Assembly: GCF_000346505.1 (NCBI RefSeq) | Contig: NZ_ANOH01000135.1 | Span: forward strand, 1-46,747 | Source: Aporhodopirellula sallentina SM41 | Lineage (GTDB): Bacteria > Planctomycetota > Planctomycetia > Pirellulales > Pirellulaceae | Direction of reading: 5' to 3' | DNA length: 46,747 nucleotides | In this document: piece by piece, positions 1 through 8,146 of the stretch | How positions within the stretch are numbered: position 1 is the stretch's first letter | Layout of the letters: the number at the start of each line of letters is the position of its first letter | The notes under the pieces: generated by a model | The model's database searches: none | Seen by the model: the letters and a program-made list of their open reading frames with translations, nothing else | What the model was told of the DNA's origin: nothing | Made by a program: the position numbers and the translations under genes

Positions 1-1749
1 GAGACGTCGATCCGGAGGCGGTGTATCGCCTTTCGCGTCGGCGGTTTCGCTCGCGCTTTGAAATCGCAGTACACCGATCGAGCGAATCGCTCGCATCTCG
101 CCCGAGGCACGACTCGGCAAAACCGTCGCGCCGAGCAGTCCGCCCGCCACGGCGCCGCCGATCATTTCGACCAAACGTCGTCGGCTGATCACGACCGCTC
201 CGTCATCCACGTTCGCAGTGGATCCGGTAATCGTCGAAACCGATCGTCGCGAAATTTGGCTGTCAGGAGTGGTGGCTTTCAGTGTTTCTAAAACGTCGGC
301 CGCGGACGGTCGTGCGGCGGGATCTTTCGAAAGCATCGACAGGATCAGGTCCGACAACGCGACATCGTCACGGCGTCGAGCCGGATCGGCCAAGGCTTGT
401 TTTTCCAGAACCGCCGAGAATCGTTTGGTCGCCGTTTCACCGGAGAATGCGGGGCGTCCGAACATCGCTTCGAACAGGACGCATCCGAGCGAAAAGACGT
501 CCGCCGCCGGGGTGATCACTCCTCCACGTGCTTGCTCGGGAGCCATGTAACCGGGCGTCCCGAGAATCATGCCGACGCGGGTTGCCGAATCGGTATCGGA
601 GATTTTGTTGATGTTTTCGGGGGTGAGGGCTCGCGTGAGTCCGGAGTCTTTCTGCCAGTTCGTTGAGCCGACTCGTGACAACCCAAAGTCGAATAGTTTC
701 AGACTCGACTCGTTGCTGCCGGTTTGGGAGTCGCTGCTCTTCGCACTGCCGGTGGTGGACGACGGATGCGTTCGCCGCATCACCATCACATTTTCAGGTT
801 TGATGTCTCGGTGGATCACGCCGCTCGAGTGGGCGACCGCGAGCGCGTCGGCGAGTTGAATTCCCCAGTTGCGAACTTGCTGCGTCGTGATCGGTTCACT
901 CTCGATGCGATCGCGTTGCATCCGCTGCAGCAACGTTTCGCCGCGGAGGTGTTCCATCACAACGAAGGGCATGCCCTTGAACACGCCGATGTCAAACAGC
1001 TCGACGATGTGCGGGTGCGTCAACGCCGCGACGGCTTTCGCTTCGCGTTGAAAGCGTTCGACCAACACATGGCTTTGTCGGTCATGCAGCGACAACATTT
1101 TGATCGCGACGCTGCGGTCGAGCCGCGTGTCCGTGGCTCGGTAAACGATTCCCATACCGCCGCGACCGAGGATGCTGGTCAGAACGTACGGCCCGATCGT
1201 GTCGCCCAGACGCGGCAGCGGTGCGGGAGAATCTCCCGAGGAGTCGGCGTTGGCGTCGGAAGATTGATGGAGGAATCCTTCCGTTGCCGCTCCGTGGGCG
1301 TCGGCCGGAGTCGGTTGTGGTGTTTGTGAGTGCGTGGACTGGTTTTGCGGGGAAGCGGTTTCCGCAGAAGGAGTTTGCGGCGCCGGGGTTTGCACGGATT
1401 GGCCGCTCGCCGGTGTCGGATTGCCAGGTGTCGGATTGGTCGAGGTCGGATTGGTCGAGCTCGGATTGCGGTCGGACGGCGTTGAGGCGGCCCCCGATGA
1501 GGCGACGGCGGGGTGTTGCGGGGCCGGATCGCCTTCGCCGCGAACGAGTTCTTCGAGGATGGCCTGGAGTTCGGCGCGCAGCAACGGAGCGTGCTCGCCG
1601 CCGTAACGTTCGACGAGCGGTCGGATTTCTTCTTCGAGACTCTTCACATCCCCGCCGCGACGGAGCGTCTCGCGGGCTTGCGACTCGTACTCCAGGCAGA
1701 TCGCATCGAGCCGAGCCAATTCACGAGCAGGTAGATCGCTAAGTTTCAT
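1..1749 (-). CDS. Membrane-anchored Ser/Thr protein kinase (partial, C-terminus beyond window)
   Basis: Hanks-type kinase that phosphorylates proteins on Ser/Thr. The frame is open from ATG at 1749 to the window edge (583 codons). The first ~185 residues are a linker rich in Pro, Thr and Asn with short repeats (NPTSTNPTPGNPTP). The catalytic domain spans about residues 190-450: glycine loop GRGGMGIVY near 195, IKM lysine, HRDIKPEN near 311, DFGLSR, GTPGYMAPEQ, ADVFSLGCVLFEAM and the terminal RPSAADVL. All key catalytic residues are present. A hydrophobic stretch near 528-545 (MIGGAVAGGLLGATVL) preceded by SRRR is a likely membrane segment, followed by IRSIGVLRFQ, which could begin a FlgO/TolB-like domain but is cut off. 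The start overlaps the stop of the sigma gene by 11 bp, pointing to translational coupling. Kinase identity is certain; the external domain is unknown. Confidence 0.95.
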   Translation of the reverse strand, partial: MKLSDLPARELARLDAICLEYESQARETLRRGGDVKSLEEEIRPLVERYGGEHAPLLRAELQAILEELVRGEGDPAPQHPAVASSGAASTPSDRNPSSTNPTSTNPTPGNPTPASGQSVQTPAPQTPSAETASPQNQSTHSQTPQPTPADAHGAATEGFLHQSSDANADSSGDSPAPLPRLGDTIGPYVLTSILGRGGMGIVYRATDTRLDRSVAIKMLSLHDRQSHVLVERFQREAKAVAALTHPHIVELFDIGVFKGMPFVVMEHLRGETLLQRMQRDRIESEPITTQQVRNWGIQLADALAVAHSSGVIHRDIKPENVMVMRRTHPSSTTGSAKSSDSQTGSNESSLKLFDFGLSRVGSTNWQKDSGLTRALTPENINKISDTDSATRVGMILGTPGYMAPEQARGGVITPAADVFSLGCVLFEAMFGRPAFSGETATKRFSAVLEKQALADPARRRDDVALSDLILSMLSKDPAARPSAADVLETLKATTPDSQISRRSVSTITGSTANVDDGAVVISRRRLVEMIGGAVAGGLLGATVLPSRASGEMRAIRSIGVLRFQSASETADAKGDTPPPDRRL

Positions 1750-2380
1750 CTCGCTCCTCCTCCAATTCTCGCTGCTCGGACCATGTTTTACGAATCAACT
1801 GCAATCTTCGTTCAACGGCGCGTTTGCTGATTTCGAGTCGTTTGGCGATTTCATCAACAAGGTACCCGTCCATTCTCAATACCGCGATCTCTCTGAGTTG
1901 CGGGTCGGGCAACGCGTCGAGCAATTCTTCGCACGCTTCGGCGAGTTCGGCACGCACGTCGGGGCGTACCGCGTCGTCACCCCCGCCCATCTGTTCCAGA
2001 CCCGCCGGACCGGAGTCACCGCTCGCGTCGAGAAACACCGATTCACCTCGAACGTTCCCGCCACCTCTCTTTTGACGCGTTTGACGACGCAGATGCGCGT
2101 TCACTTTGCGGCTCGTTAAGGTGATCAGCAATCCCCATAAATTATCAGGACCGGCCAAATCTGGGAACTGATCCCTTCGGATTCCGGCAATGAAACTGTG
2201 AAAAGCCGACAACGCGATGTCCTCTTCGTCGCCGGTGCGTCGAAGGTTTTTCGGTAACCGAGTCCCTGCGAGCCGGACGAGCGGTTGGAAGTAACGCTCC
2301 CACAGAATGGTCGTTGCCTCCTCGTCACCGTCACGGACCTGTTCGAGAAGCTCGGCAAATTGTTCCAATGTGAGTTCCAT
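1739..2380 (-). CDS. ECF-type RNA polymerase sigma factor (kinase-linked)
   Basis: Sigma-70 family factor of 213 residues, the usual ECF length. The N-terminal half holds region 2 (DEEATTILWERYFQPLVRLA, then DIALSAFHSFIAGI), followed by LLITLTSRKVNAHLRRQTRQ and the basic KRGGG segment typical of planctomycete ECF factors (Pfam Sigma70_ECF-like). The C-terminal region 4 helix-turn-helix reads LREIAVLRMDGYLVDEIAKRLEISKRAVERRL. It starts 5 bp after the ygfZ stop and its own stop lies inside the kinase start, so ygfZ, sigma and kinase are probably one transcript. ECF groups encoded next to Ser/Thr kinases are thought to be controlled by phosphorylation rather than by an anti-sigma factor; no anti-sigma gene is visible here. 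That control mode is inference from the family. Confidence 0.93.
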   Translation of the reverse strand: MELTLEQFAELLEQVRDGDEEATTILWERYFQPLVRLAGTRLPKNLRRTGDEEDIALSAFHSFIAGIRRDQFPDLAGPDNLWGLLITLTSRKVNAHLRRQTRQKRGGGNVRGESVFLDASGDSGPAGLEQMGGGDDAVRPDVRAELAEACEELLDALPDPQLREIAVLRMDGYLVDEIAKRLEISKRAVERRLQLIRKTWSEQRELEEERDET

Positions 2381-2385
2381 CGCGG

Positions 2386-3480
2386 TCAGACTCCCGCCAC
2401 TTTTGCGATAAATGAGTGTTCTCCGACCGTGCCGCTGGCTTCCGCACCGATGTCGAAATGGCTCCGTCGGGCGAATCCGAGTGCGAACAGCGAATCGCTG
2501 CCCGATGGTGGAGAGGCGTCTGAGATACTCGTCAGACGTCCAACCGGCTTCTCACCACCGGCGAACAGCTTCGTGTCGACCTCCGGAGTGTGGCCGTCGA
2601 GACCTTCGAGGGACCACTTCACCAATTTCTTCTGAACCTGTCCCAACGCGTCCAGCCGGGCGATCGTTTCCTGGCCGAGGTAGCATCCCTTGGTAAACGA
2701 TATGGTTTCTTCTTCAGGGCGAACTTCCTGCGGCAGATGTGTGTCTCCGAAGTCGACCCCGTGCCAGGGATAGCCCGCGGCGATCCGCAGTTGATGAAAC
2801 CGGCTTTCGGCATTGGCGTCGTCGATAACCTCGAGGGCGCCGCGGGGTTGTTGCAACGCATCCGCTACCGCGTGGGCGACGTCGGTGGTGGAGAGAGAAG
2901 CGGACGAGTCCGCGAGAATCAACGTTCCCCGCCAACCCGAGTTCGCTGTGCTGGCCTCTTCTGATCCGGCCTCGGGTGATTCGGCTTCTGGTGATTCGGC
3001 TTCTGGTGATCCGGCCACTGCTAATCCGGCCCAGGGGACGCGATACGCAGTCAGGGATGGAGGGTTTGCGGTTTCGTTGTCTTGTTTGGTTGCCGTGGAG
3101 GGCATCGGCAACTCGGCTCGGCTGAGCAGACTCGCCGAGTCCACATCGTTGTTTTCAAACAGGCCCGCGGTCGCATCGGAGACGACCAGCCAACTCGCGA
3201 TCTCGGTATCTCGGATGTGTGGGACGGCGTCTTCGCGAATCGTGTATTTGTCCATTTGCGTCGCAATCGCGTCGGCCTGTCCGCTCGCACCGATCAGGCG
3301 GAACCCATTCGCGGTGCGATACACCAACGCGTGTCCGACGCATTTACCTTTGACGTTCGTGATGAAAGACTCGGCGCCGGGCCCATCGGGTTCGAGTGTC
3401 TTGATCTCGTTAGTGGTCAAGTTGTGCAGGATCGCCGTGGCATCATTGCCGAGCAGATCGAGCACAGTGAGTGATGGCAT
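2386..3480 (-). CDS. ygfZ: YgfZ/GcvT-like folate-binding Fe-S cluster assembly protein
   Basis: Folate-dependent protein related to glycine-cleavage T protein; the family helps maintain some Fe-S enzymes. The diagnostic K-G-C-Y-x-G-Q-E signature is present (TKGCYLGQETIARLDALGQV), and the N-terminus shows the family start LTVLDLLGNDATAILHNLTTNEI. ATG at 3480 was chosen: a TTG four codons upstream at 3492 is possible but places nothing recognisable before the conserved start. The product is 364 residues. Mid-protein (about residues 165-185) there is a short tandem repeat SPEAESPEAESPEAG, visible in DNA near 2975-3015 as repeated GATTCGGCTTCTGGT. It falls in a variable linker and is probably neutral. 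The gene is followed after 5 bp by the sigma gene, an unusual partner for ygfZ. Confidence 0.93.
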   Translation of the reverse strand: MPSLTVLDLLGNDATAILHNLTTNEIKTLEPDGPGAESFITNVKGKCVGHALVYRTANGFRLIGASGQADAIATQMDKYTIREDAVPHIRDTEIASWLVVSDATAGLFENNDVDSASLLSRAELPMPSTATKQDNETANPPSLTAYRVPWAGLAVAGSPEAESPEAESPEAGSEEASTANSGWRGTLILADSSASLSTTDVAHAVADALQQPRGALEVIDDANAESRFHQLRIAAGYPWHGVDFGDTHLPQEVRPEEETISFTKGCYLGQETIARLDALGQVQKKLVKWSLEGLDGHTPEVDTKLFAGGEKPVGRLTSISDASPPSGSDSLFALGFARRSHFDIGAEASGTVGEHSFIAKVAGV

Positions 3481-3616
3481 TCGAAGAATCAAAACGGTCT
3501 CTCAATGGGATAGGTGACGGTTCTGGAATGCCCCGGCGTCGACGCAGGTTGATTTGGCGTCGACGCAAACCAGAAAACAAAGGATTGTCGATAGGGATTG
3601 CGAGTCAATACGTTCG

Positions 3617-4861
3617 CTAGCGGGAGGAAACCATGCAGCCTTCCGCGAGTTCCAACCCGTTGATTTGATTGATCAACATGCGGAGTCTGCCGAGCGAACG
3701 ACGGTTGAAGTTAAACACCAATCGCGGATAAGCGGCGAGTTCTTTCTCGCCAGACTCTTCGGGTAACGACCCGCGTTGTTCGTACGTTCCCTTTTTGACG
3801 ATGTCCGCAAAGTCGGTGCGAATTTGGTCGAGTTGTTCGTCGGATAAGGGGACACGCAAGCGCAGCACGAGCTGATCGCGAACGTAACGCATCGAGTGGT
3901 AAACTTTGTAGAACGTCAGCAGCTCATCAACCGCGTCGTCGACGGAGTTTGTGATTTTGTAGAGGGCACTGTCCTCGGGGCTGATCATTCCGTTTTGCAG
4001 CAGTTGTTTGTCGAAGAAACCACCGAGGTCTTTCCAGTAACTGCCTTCGGGATGGTCGAGCAACACGAGCGGGATCATGGTTTGTTTGCCGGTCTGCAGC
4101 AGCGTCAGTGTCTCGCAGGCTTCGTCGAGCGTTCCGAAACCACCGGGCAGGCAAACCACGCCGCTGCATTCTTTCACGAACATTAATTTGCGAGTGAAGA
4201 AGTACTTCATCGTCACGAGTTTGGGATCGTTGTCGATGTACTCGTTCGCACCTTGTTCGAAAGGCAGCATGATGTTGAGTCCCATCGAGGCGTCACGTCC
4301 GGCGCCTTTGTGGCCGGCCTCCATGATGCCGCCGCCGGCACCGGTGATCACCATCCACCCGTGCGCCGCCATCCGCCGACCGAGGTCGACCGCGGAAAGG
4401 TAATCGGGTTGGTCGGGCGCCGTACGGGCGGATCCGAAAATGGTGACTTTGCGTCGACGTCGAAACGGCCGGAAGACTTGGAAGGCGTAGCGAAGTTCGC
4501 GCAGCGTTCGCGACAAGATCTTCAAATCGCCGCGAGCGGTGTCGTCACGTTCGAGCCGATCGATCGTGTGCCGCATGACCTGATAAAGGTCTTGTGAATT
4601 GACCCGCGAGATCGGTTCATCGGCGGGTTGCGGGCGATGCAGTTCGTCTTCCCCGATCGCTTCGCTAGGCAGCTTTCCGGTATCGGGATCGGGTTCGGGT
4701 TGTTTGGGCATTCGGGGGCGTCGGCTGCGTGGGGGTTTGGGTGACTTTCGGGAATCAGCGGCGGATGCTTTTTCGGGTGCTCCTGCCCCCTCCGGGGCGT
4801 TGTCGTCGTCGTTGGGAGATGCGTCTTGGTTGGAGGGCGTCGGGGGCGTTGTGGGGCTCAT
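3617..4861 (-). CDS. LOG-family nucleoside 5'-monophosphate phosphoribohydrolase-like protein
   Basis: Member of the TIGR00730/LOG family (formerly called lysine decarboxylase-like). Known members cleave cytokinin-type or other nucleotide monophosphates to a free base and ribose 5-phosphate. The Rossmann core starts near residue 137 (KVTIFGSARTAP), with GAGGGIMEAGHKGA and the family signature PGGFGTLDE near residue 240. The first ~90 residues are a Pro/Ser/acidic low-complexity extension (SPTTPPTPSNQDASPNDDD) beyond the family core, probably disordered. At 414 residues it is much longer than the compact ~200-residue LOG enzymes. The substrate cannot be told from sequence. Transcribed alone; 137 bp separate it from ygfZ downstream. 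Confidence 0.88.
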   Translation of the reverse strand: MSPTTPPTPSNQDASPNDDDNAPEGAGAPEKASAADSRKSPKPPRSRRPRMPKQPEPDPDTGKLPSEAIGEDELHRPQPADEPISRVNSQDLYQVMRHTIDRLERDDTARGDLKILSRTLRELRYAFQVFRPFRRRRKVTIFGSARTAPDQPDYLSAVDLGRRMAAHGWMVITGAGGGIMEAGHKGAGRDASMGLNIMLPFEQGANEYIDNDPKLVTMKYFFTRKLMFVKECSGVVCLPGGFGTLDEACETLTLLQTGKQTMIPLVLLDHPEGSYWKDLGGFFDKQLLQNGMISPEDSALYKITNSVDDAVDELLTFYKVYHSMRYVRDQLVLRLRVPLSDEQLDQIRTDFADIVKKGTYEQRGSLPEESGEKELAAYPRLVFNFNRRSLGRLRMLINQINGLELAEGCMVSSR

Positions 4862-5196
4862 CGTTAGTCCTTATTTGAGTTCTAGCCAATCCTGCAATTT
4901 CGACACCCCGTGTGGGCGTCATTTGTACAACAATCTTCGATAAGGCACGATTCTACAGGTATCATCCGGCCGACTACAGACGCATCACTCTATCGGTTGT
5001 GCGGTCTGGGTAAAACAGCGGGGTTGGCGATCCATTTTGGCGTCAAACTCGCCGCAATCCGAGCCGTCCGATTGACCTGCGGAAAAGGTCGCCGGTGACT
5101 CAAGTTGGGACGAAATCGGTGCCGATGGTGAGGAGAGTACCGGTGAGGAGGGAACCTCACGGGCACTTTCACCGACTGGGGGGAAGACAACAAGGC
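4862..5196. other. Divergent intergenic region, no gene seen
   Basis: Lies between the LOG gene (minus) and the 5197 gene (plus) and must carry promoters for both. No RNA gene, strong hairpin or known repeat was recognised. A GTG at 5095 is in frame with the next gene but the better start is downstream. Confidence 0.5.
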
Positions 5197-5769
5197 ATGG
5201 GATCTAGCAAGGACGCTGCTGCGGCCACCACCATCGGCTATTTCACCACGGTGGAATCCGAACGCACCGGATGGACCGGAGGGCTGTTAGTGCTCAACGC
5301 TTCGGGCCGCCCGCTCGAGTTTCAGTGCACATTGCCGATTCGACCCTCACGCGCCCACGAGATCCTCTTCGGTACGACTCTTCGACAGCACTTGATCAGC
5401 GAAGTGATCGGTCCGACGCTACTGCAAAAATGTCGCACGCCGATTTCGCTGCTGTGCTGCGGACAAACCGAAGCGATCACGCTTCAGGAAAACCTGCCCC
5501 GTTCGGCTTCGTCGCTGCCTGCGGGATCTGCGGTGGGATCGACGGTCGTGGCCGTGGTCCAGCGTGATGAAGAGAAGCGTTCCCGTCTGCTCGAGGGGCA
5601 CTGCCGGCTCGCATTGGGAAACGCGACGTTGCATGTCGCGATGGAACGCATCGATGATGCCGAAACCGCGATCGCAGGACTCAATGAAATGGTCGACACG
5701 TTCGAGCCATTTGAACGCATCACGGAAGCGATCCGTGAAGCGCAGAGCCAGATGGCGAGGGCGGCGTGA
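5197..5769 (+). CDS. Conserved-looking protein of unknown function upstream of SNF2 helicase
   Basis: No known domain recognised. ATG at 5197 was chosen over an in-frame GTG at 5095 because a GGGGGGAAG ribosome-binding site (around 5179) precedes it and the residues between the two starts are low-complexity and Arg/His-rich. The 190-residue product starts MGSSKDAAAATTIGYFTTVE and has alternating hydrophobic strands (GGLLVLNASGRPLEFQ), two close cysteines in SLLCCGQTEAI, and an acidic helical C-terminal half with VAMERIDDAETAIAGLNEMV. Predicted cytoplasmic; no signal peptide. It ends where the SNF2 frame takes over, and the SNF2 frame has no ATG for hundreds of bases after this stop. The two may therefore be translationally coupled or even one gene read through a +1 shift. 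Confidence 0.6.
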   Translation: MGSSKDAAAATTIGYFTTVESERTGWTGGLLVLNASGRPLEFQCTLPIRPSRAHEILFGTTLRQHLISEVIGPTLLQKCRTPISLLCCGQTEAITLQENLPRSASSLPAGSAVGSTVVAVVQRDEEKRSRLLEGHCRLALGNATLHVAMERIDDAETAIAGLNEMVDTFEPFERITEAIREAQSQMARAA

Positions 5770-5851
5770 ATGTGGTTTTCGTGCCAAACCCGACTCCGCC
5801 ACGACGCCGAATGACGGTGCGCCATCGGTCGATCCCTTGTCGGGGGATCCC

Positions 5852-7774
5852 GTGTCGCTCGATCCTTTGTCGGCACCCCGCCCATCGCAAGCGTCCCACG
5901 AGGTTGCTATCGGTGTGCCCGCGGACGCCACGCCGCAACCCGAGCTAACCTGCGAGATTGACGCGGCGCTCAGTTGGTCGCTGCTGCCGTGCGGTGAACC
6001 GTTCGACGATGTATCGCTGTGCGAACGCGAGACGTTTCACAACGGTGGGTTCGAGGTCGTGACGCGTACCCTCGACCTGTCGCCGCTGCAGACAACCCGT
6101 GTCCCGATCAAACTGCCGGCGCTGCGGGCGAAGACCAATGGGTTTCTATTTCCTGAGGCGGCATCATGGATTCCCAAGAATCAGGACGCCCCCAAAGCAT
6201 CGGTGGCCGGTCGCATTGGCCAAGATGACGCTGTGGGCAAGCTTTCAAAGAAGCCGCGTCGAAAGTCCATCAAACACGCGCGAATCAAACCGCCTAACGA
6301 CATCGTTAAACTGCAGGATCGGTTGTACTACCTGTTGCAGCCGCCACTCGACCTGCTCGTCGGCAGCGGGCAACTGAACTTCCCGTTCGAGCCGTTTCCG
6401 TATCAACTCGATGGCATCGCGTTTTTGTTTCCTCGGTACGCGTGCGTTCTCGCCGACGAGATGGGGCTCGGCAAAACGATGCAGGCCATCAGCACGATGA
6501 GGATGCTGCTGTGCAGTGGCGAGCTGCGGAACATTCTGTTGATTTGTCCAAAACCCCTGGTCAGCAATTGGTTGCGCGAATTTGGGGTTTGGGCACCAGA
6601 GATTCCGGTGATGGCGATCGAAGGGAACGCGGCCAAACGAGAGTTCCAGTGGCGGGCAACTAACGCGCCGGTGAAGATCGCGAACTACGAATTGTTGATG
6701 CGTGACAAAGAGATCGTGCTCGAAAGCGGTCTGCACTTTGATCTCGTCGCCCTCGATGAAGCGCAGCGGATCAAGAACAGCAACAACACGACCAGCGAAA
6801 TCGTGCGAGCGATCCCGCGGACGCGTTCGTGGGCATTGACCGGGACTCCGGTCGAGAACTCGCCGGATGATCTCGTCGGCATCTTTGACTTCCTGTCGCC
6901 GGGATACCTGACGACCGGCATGCCGCTGCCCCAGATGGCGAAAGCGGCGGGTGACTACATTTTGCGTCGCACCAAAGACATGGTTCTCGACGACATGCCG
7001 CCGAAGTTGTTTCGGGATGCGGACGTGGATCTGACGCCCGAACAATGGGCACGTTACGAAGCGGCCGAGTCGGATGGGATCATCCACCTCGAGGAACTCG
7101 AGGAATCACTCACGGTGCAGCACGTGTTTGAATTGGTGCTGCGGTTGAAACAGATTTGCAACTTTGACCCCGTGACCGGTTCGAGTGCCAAGTTGCAGCG
7201 TCTCGAGGCGGATATGGAAGAGGTCGCCGCGAGCGGACAGAAGGCGATTCTGTTTAGCCAGTGGACCAAGACGATTGAAAAGATGCGTCCGTCGCTCGAC
7301 CGATTCGGAGTATTGGAATATCACGGCAAAATCCCGCATAAACAACGCGAGACCGTGATCGATCAGTTCAAGAACGACCCCGAGAAACGCATCATTCTGA
7401 TGAGTTACGGTGCGGGTAGCGTGGGGCTGAACCTGCAGTTTTGTCGCTACGTGTTTCTGTTCGACCGTTGGTGGAACCCCGCAATCGAAGACCAGGCGAT
7501 CAACCGTGCTCACCGTATCGGCGCTGCAGGTAGTGTGACGGTAACCCGCATGATGGCCGCCGGCACGATCGAGCAACGTATCGCATCGGTGCTCGATCAG
7601 AAACGAGAAATGTTCGACACCCTATTCTCTGCCCAGAACGAACCGGTCAGTACTCACGATCAGGCACCTAAACCTGCTTCCAACAGTCCGTTGACCCGAA
7701 CCGGTGGTTTAACGCGAGACGAGATCTTTGGGCTGTTCGATCTACGGGCACCGGGCGGCAAAAAGGTCGCCTGA
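5852..7774 (+). CDS. SNF2/RapA-family DEAD-like helicase ATPase (5' end uncertain)
   Basis: Swi2/Snf2-type ATPase that would translocate on double-stranded DNA to remodel protein-DNA or polymerase complexes. Motifs in order (numbered from GTG 5852): FPYQLDGIAFL, Walker A LADEMGLGKT near 201, LLICPKPLVSNW, DEAQ box LDEAQRIKN near 300, LTGTPVENS, then the second RecA domain with LFSQWTK near 466, GAGSVGLNLQ near 520, DRWWNPAIEDQ and NRAHRIG near 550. The frame extends upstream to 5564, but that part overlaps the previous gene and is Arg-rich like a shadow frame. In-frame starts after 5769 are only GTG or TTG (5837, 5852, 5867, 5915); GTG 5852 has GGGGGA four bases upstream. A short repeat of GATCCyTTGTCGG lies at 5830-5870. 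Helicase identity is certain, the start is not. Confidence 0.9.
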   Translation: MSLDPLSAPRPSQASHEVAIGVPADATPQPELTCEIDAALSWSLLPCGEPFDDVSLCERETFHNGGFEVVTRTLDLSPLQTTRVPIKLPALRAKTNGFLFPEAASWIPKNQDAPKASVAGRIGQDDAVGKLSKKPRRKSIKHARIKPPNDIVKLQDRLYYLLQPPLDLLVGSGQLNFPFEPFPYQLDGIAFLFPRYACVLADEMGLGKTMQAISTMRMLLCSGELRNILLICPKPLVSNWLREFGVWAPEIPVMAIEGNAAKREFQWRATNAPVKIANYELLMRDKEIVLESGLHFDLVALDEAQRIKNSNNTTSEIVRAIPRTRSWALTGTPVENSPDDLVGIFDFLSPGYLTTGMPLPQMAKAAGDYILRRTKDMVLDDMPPKLFRDADVDLTPEQWARYEAAESDGIIHLEELEESLTVQHVFELVLRLKQICNFDPVTGSSAKLQRLEADMEEVAASGQKAILFSQWTKTIEKMRPSLDRFGVLEYHGKIPHKQRETVIDQFKNDPEKRIILMSYGAGSVGLNLQFCRYVFLFDRWWNPAIEDQAINRAHRIGAAGSVTVTRMMAAGTIEQRIASVLDQKREMFDTLFSAQNEPVSTHDQAPKPASNSPLTRTGGLTRDEIFGLFDLRAPGGKKVA

Positions 7775-8146
7775 CGTCTTTTCTCAACGCTTGATGATTC
7801 GAGTTTCCTCTCAAGCGTCATTTACAAAGATGTAGCCGATGTCGCCAAGCTTCGGTGGCCTGTATTTTGGCGATTCCAGCTACAGAAATCGCGTGCATCA
7901 AATTTCTGCGTCGTTCCCGCGACAGCCGATCCGTTGTTGCCCGGGATGTGTCCTTCGGGGCGGTAACGTGCGGAGGCAAAGCGTACCGCGAGAAGCCAAA
8001 CCTAGTGACGAGTTGTCGCACCATGCGGTGTCATCGATTCGGCGCAACGCATGGCTTTGGTACGTACCTGCGCAGTTTTCTGTGCGAGGCTGCTGCGGTC
8101 TACAATTGAACGCATTCATTGAATGACTCTTGCAGGCTACAGGCTC
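7775..8146. other. Intergenic region with imperfect hairpins
   Basis: Between the helicase and the GH95 gene. It holds a small hairpin (CGCTTGA / TCAAGCG, about 7793-7817), which may end the helicase transcript, and the diverged palindromic repeat at 7831-7884 listed separately. Short open frames here have no supporting features. Confidence 0.5.
7831..7884. repeat. Diverged copy of the TTGGC-loop hairpin repeat
   Basis: Imperfect inverted repeat: TGTAGC...GTCGCCAA on the left and TTGGCGA...GCTACA on the right, matching at 14 of 18 positions by eye. The left arm resembles, on the opposite strand, the repeat at 39789 and 32171 (CCGAAAGTCTTGGCGAC...GCTACGG). It is the most diverged member I can find. 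Confidence 0.5.

Noticed and set aside
5564-5851. Upstream extension of the SNF2 frame to ATG 5564
   Set aside because: Overlaps the preceding gene, Arg/Ser-rich shadow composition; kept only as a question about the true start.
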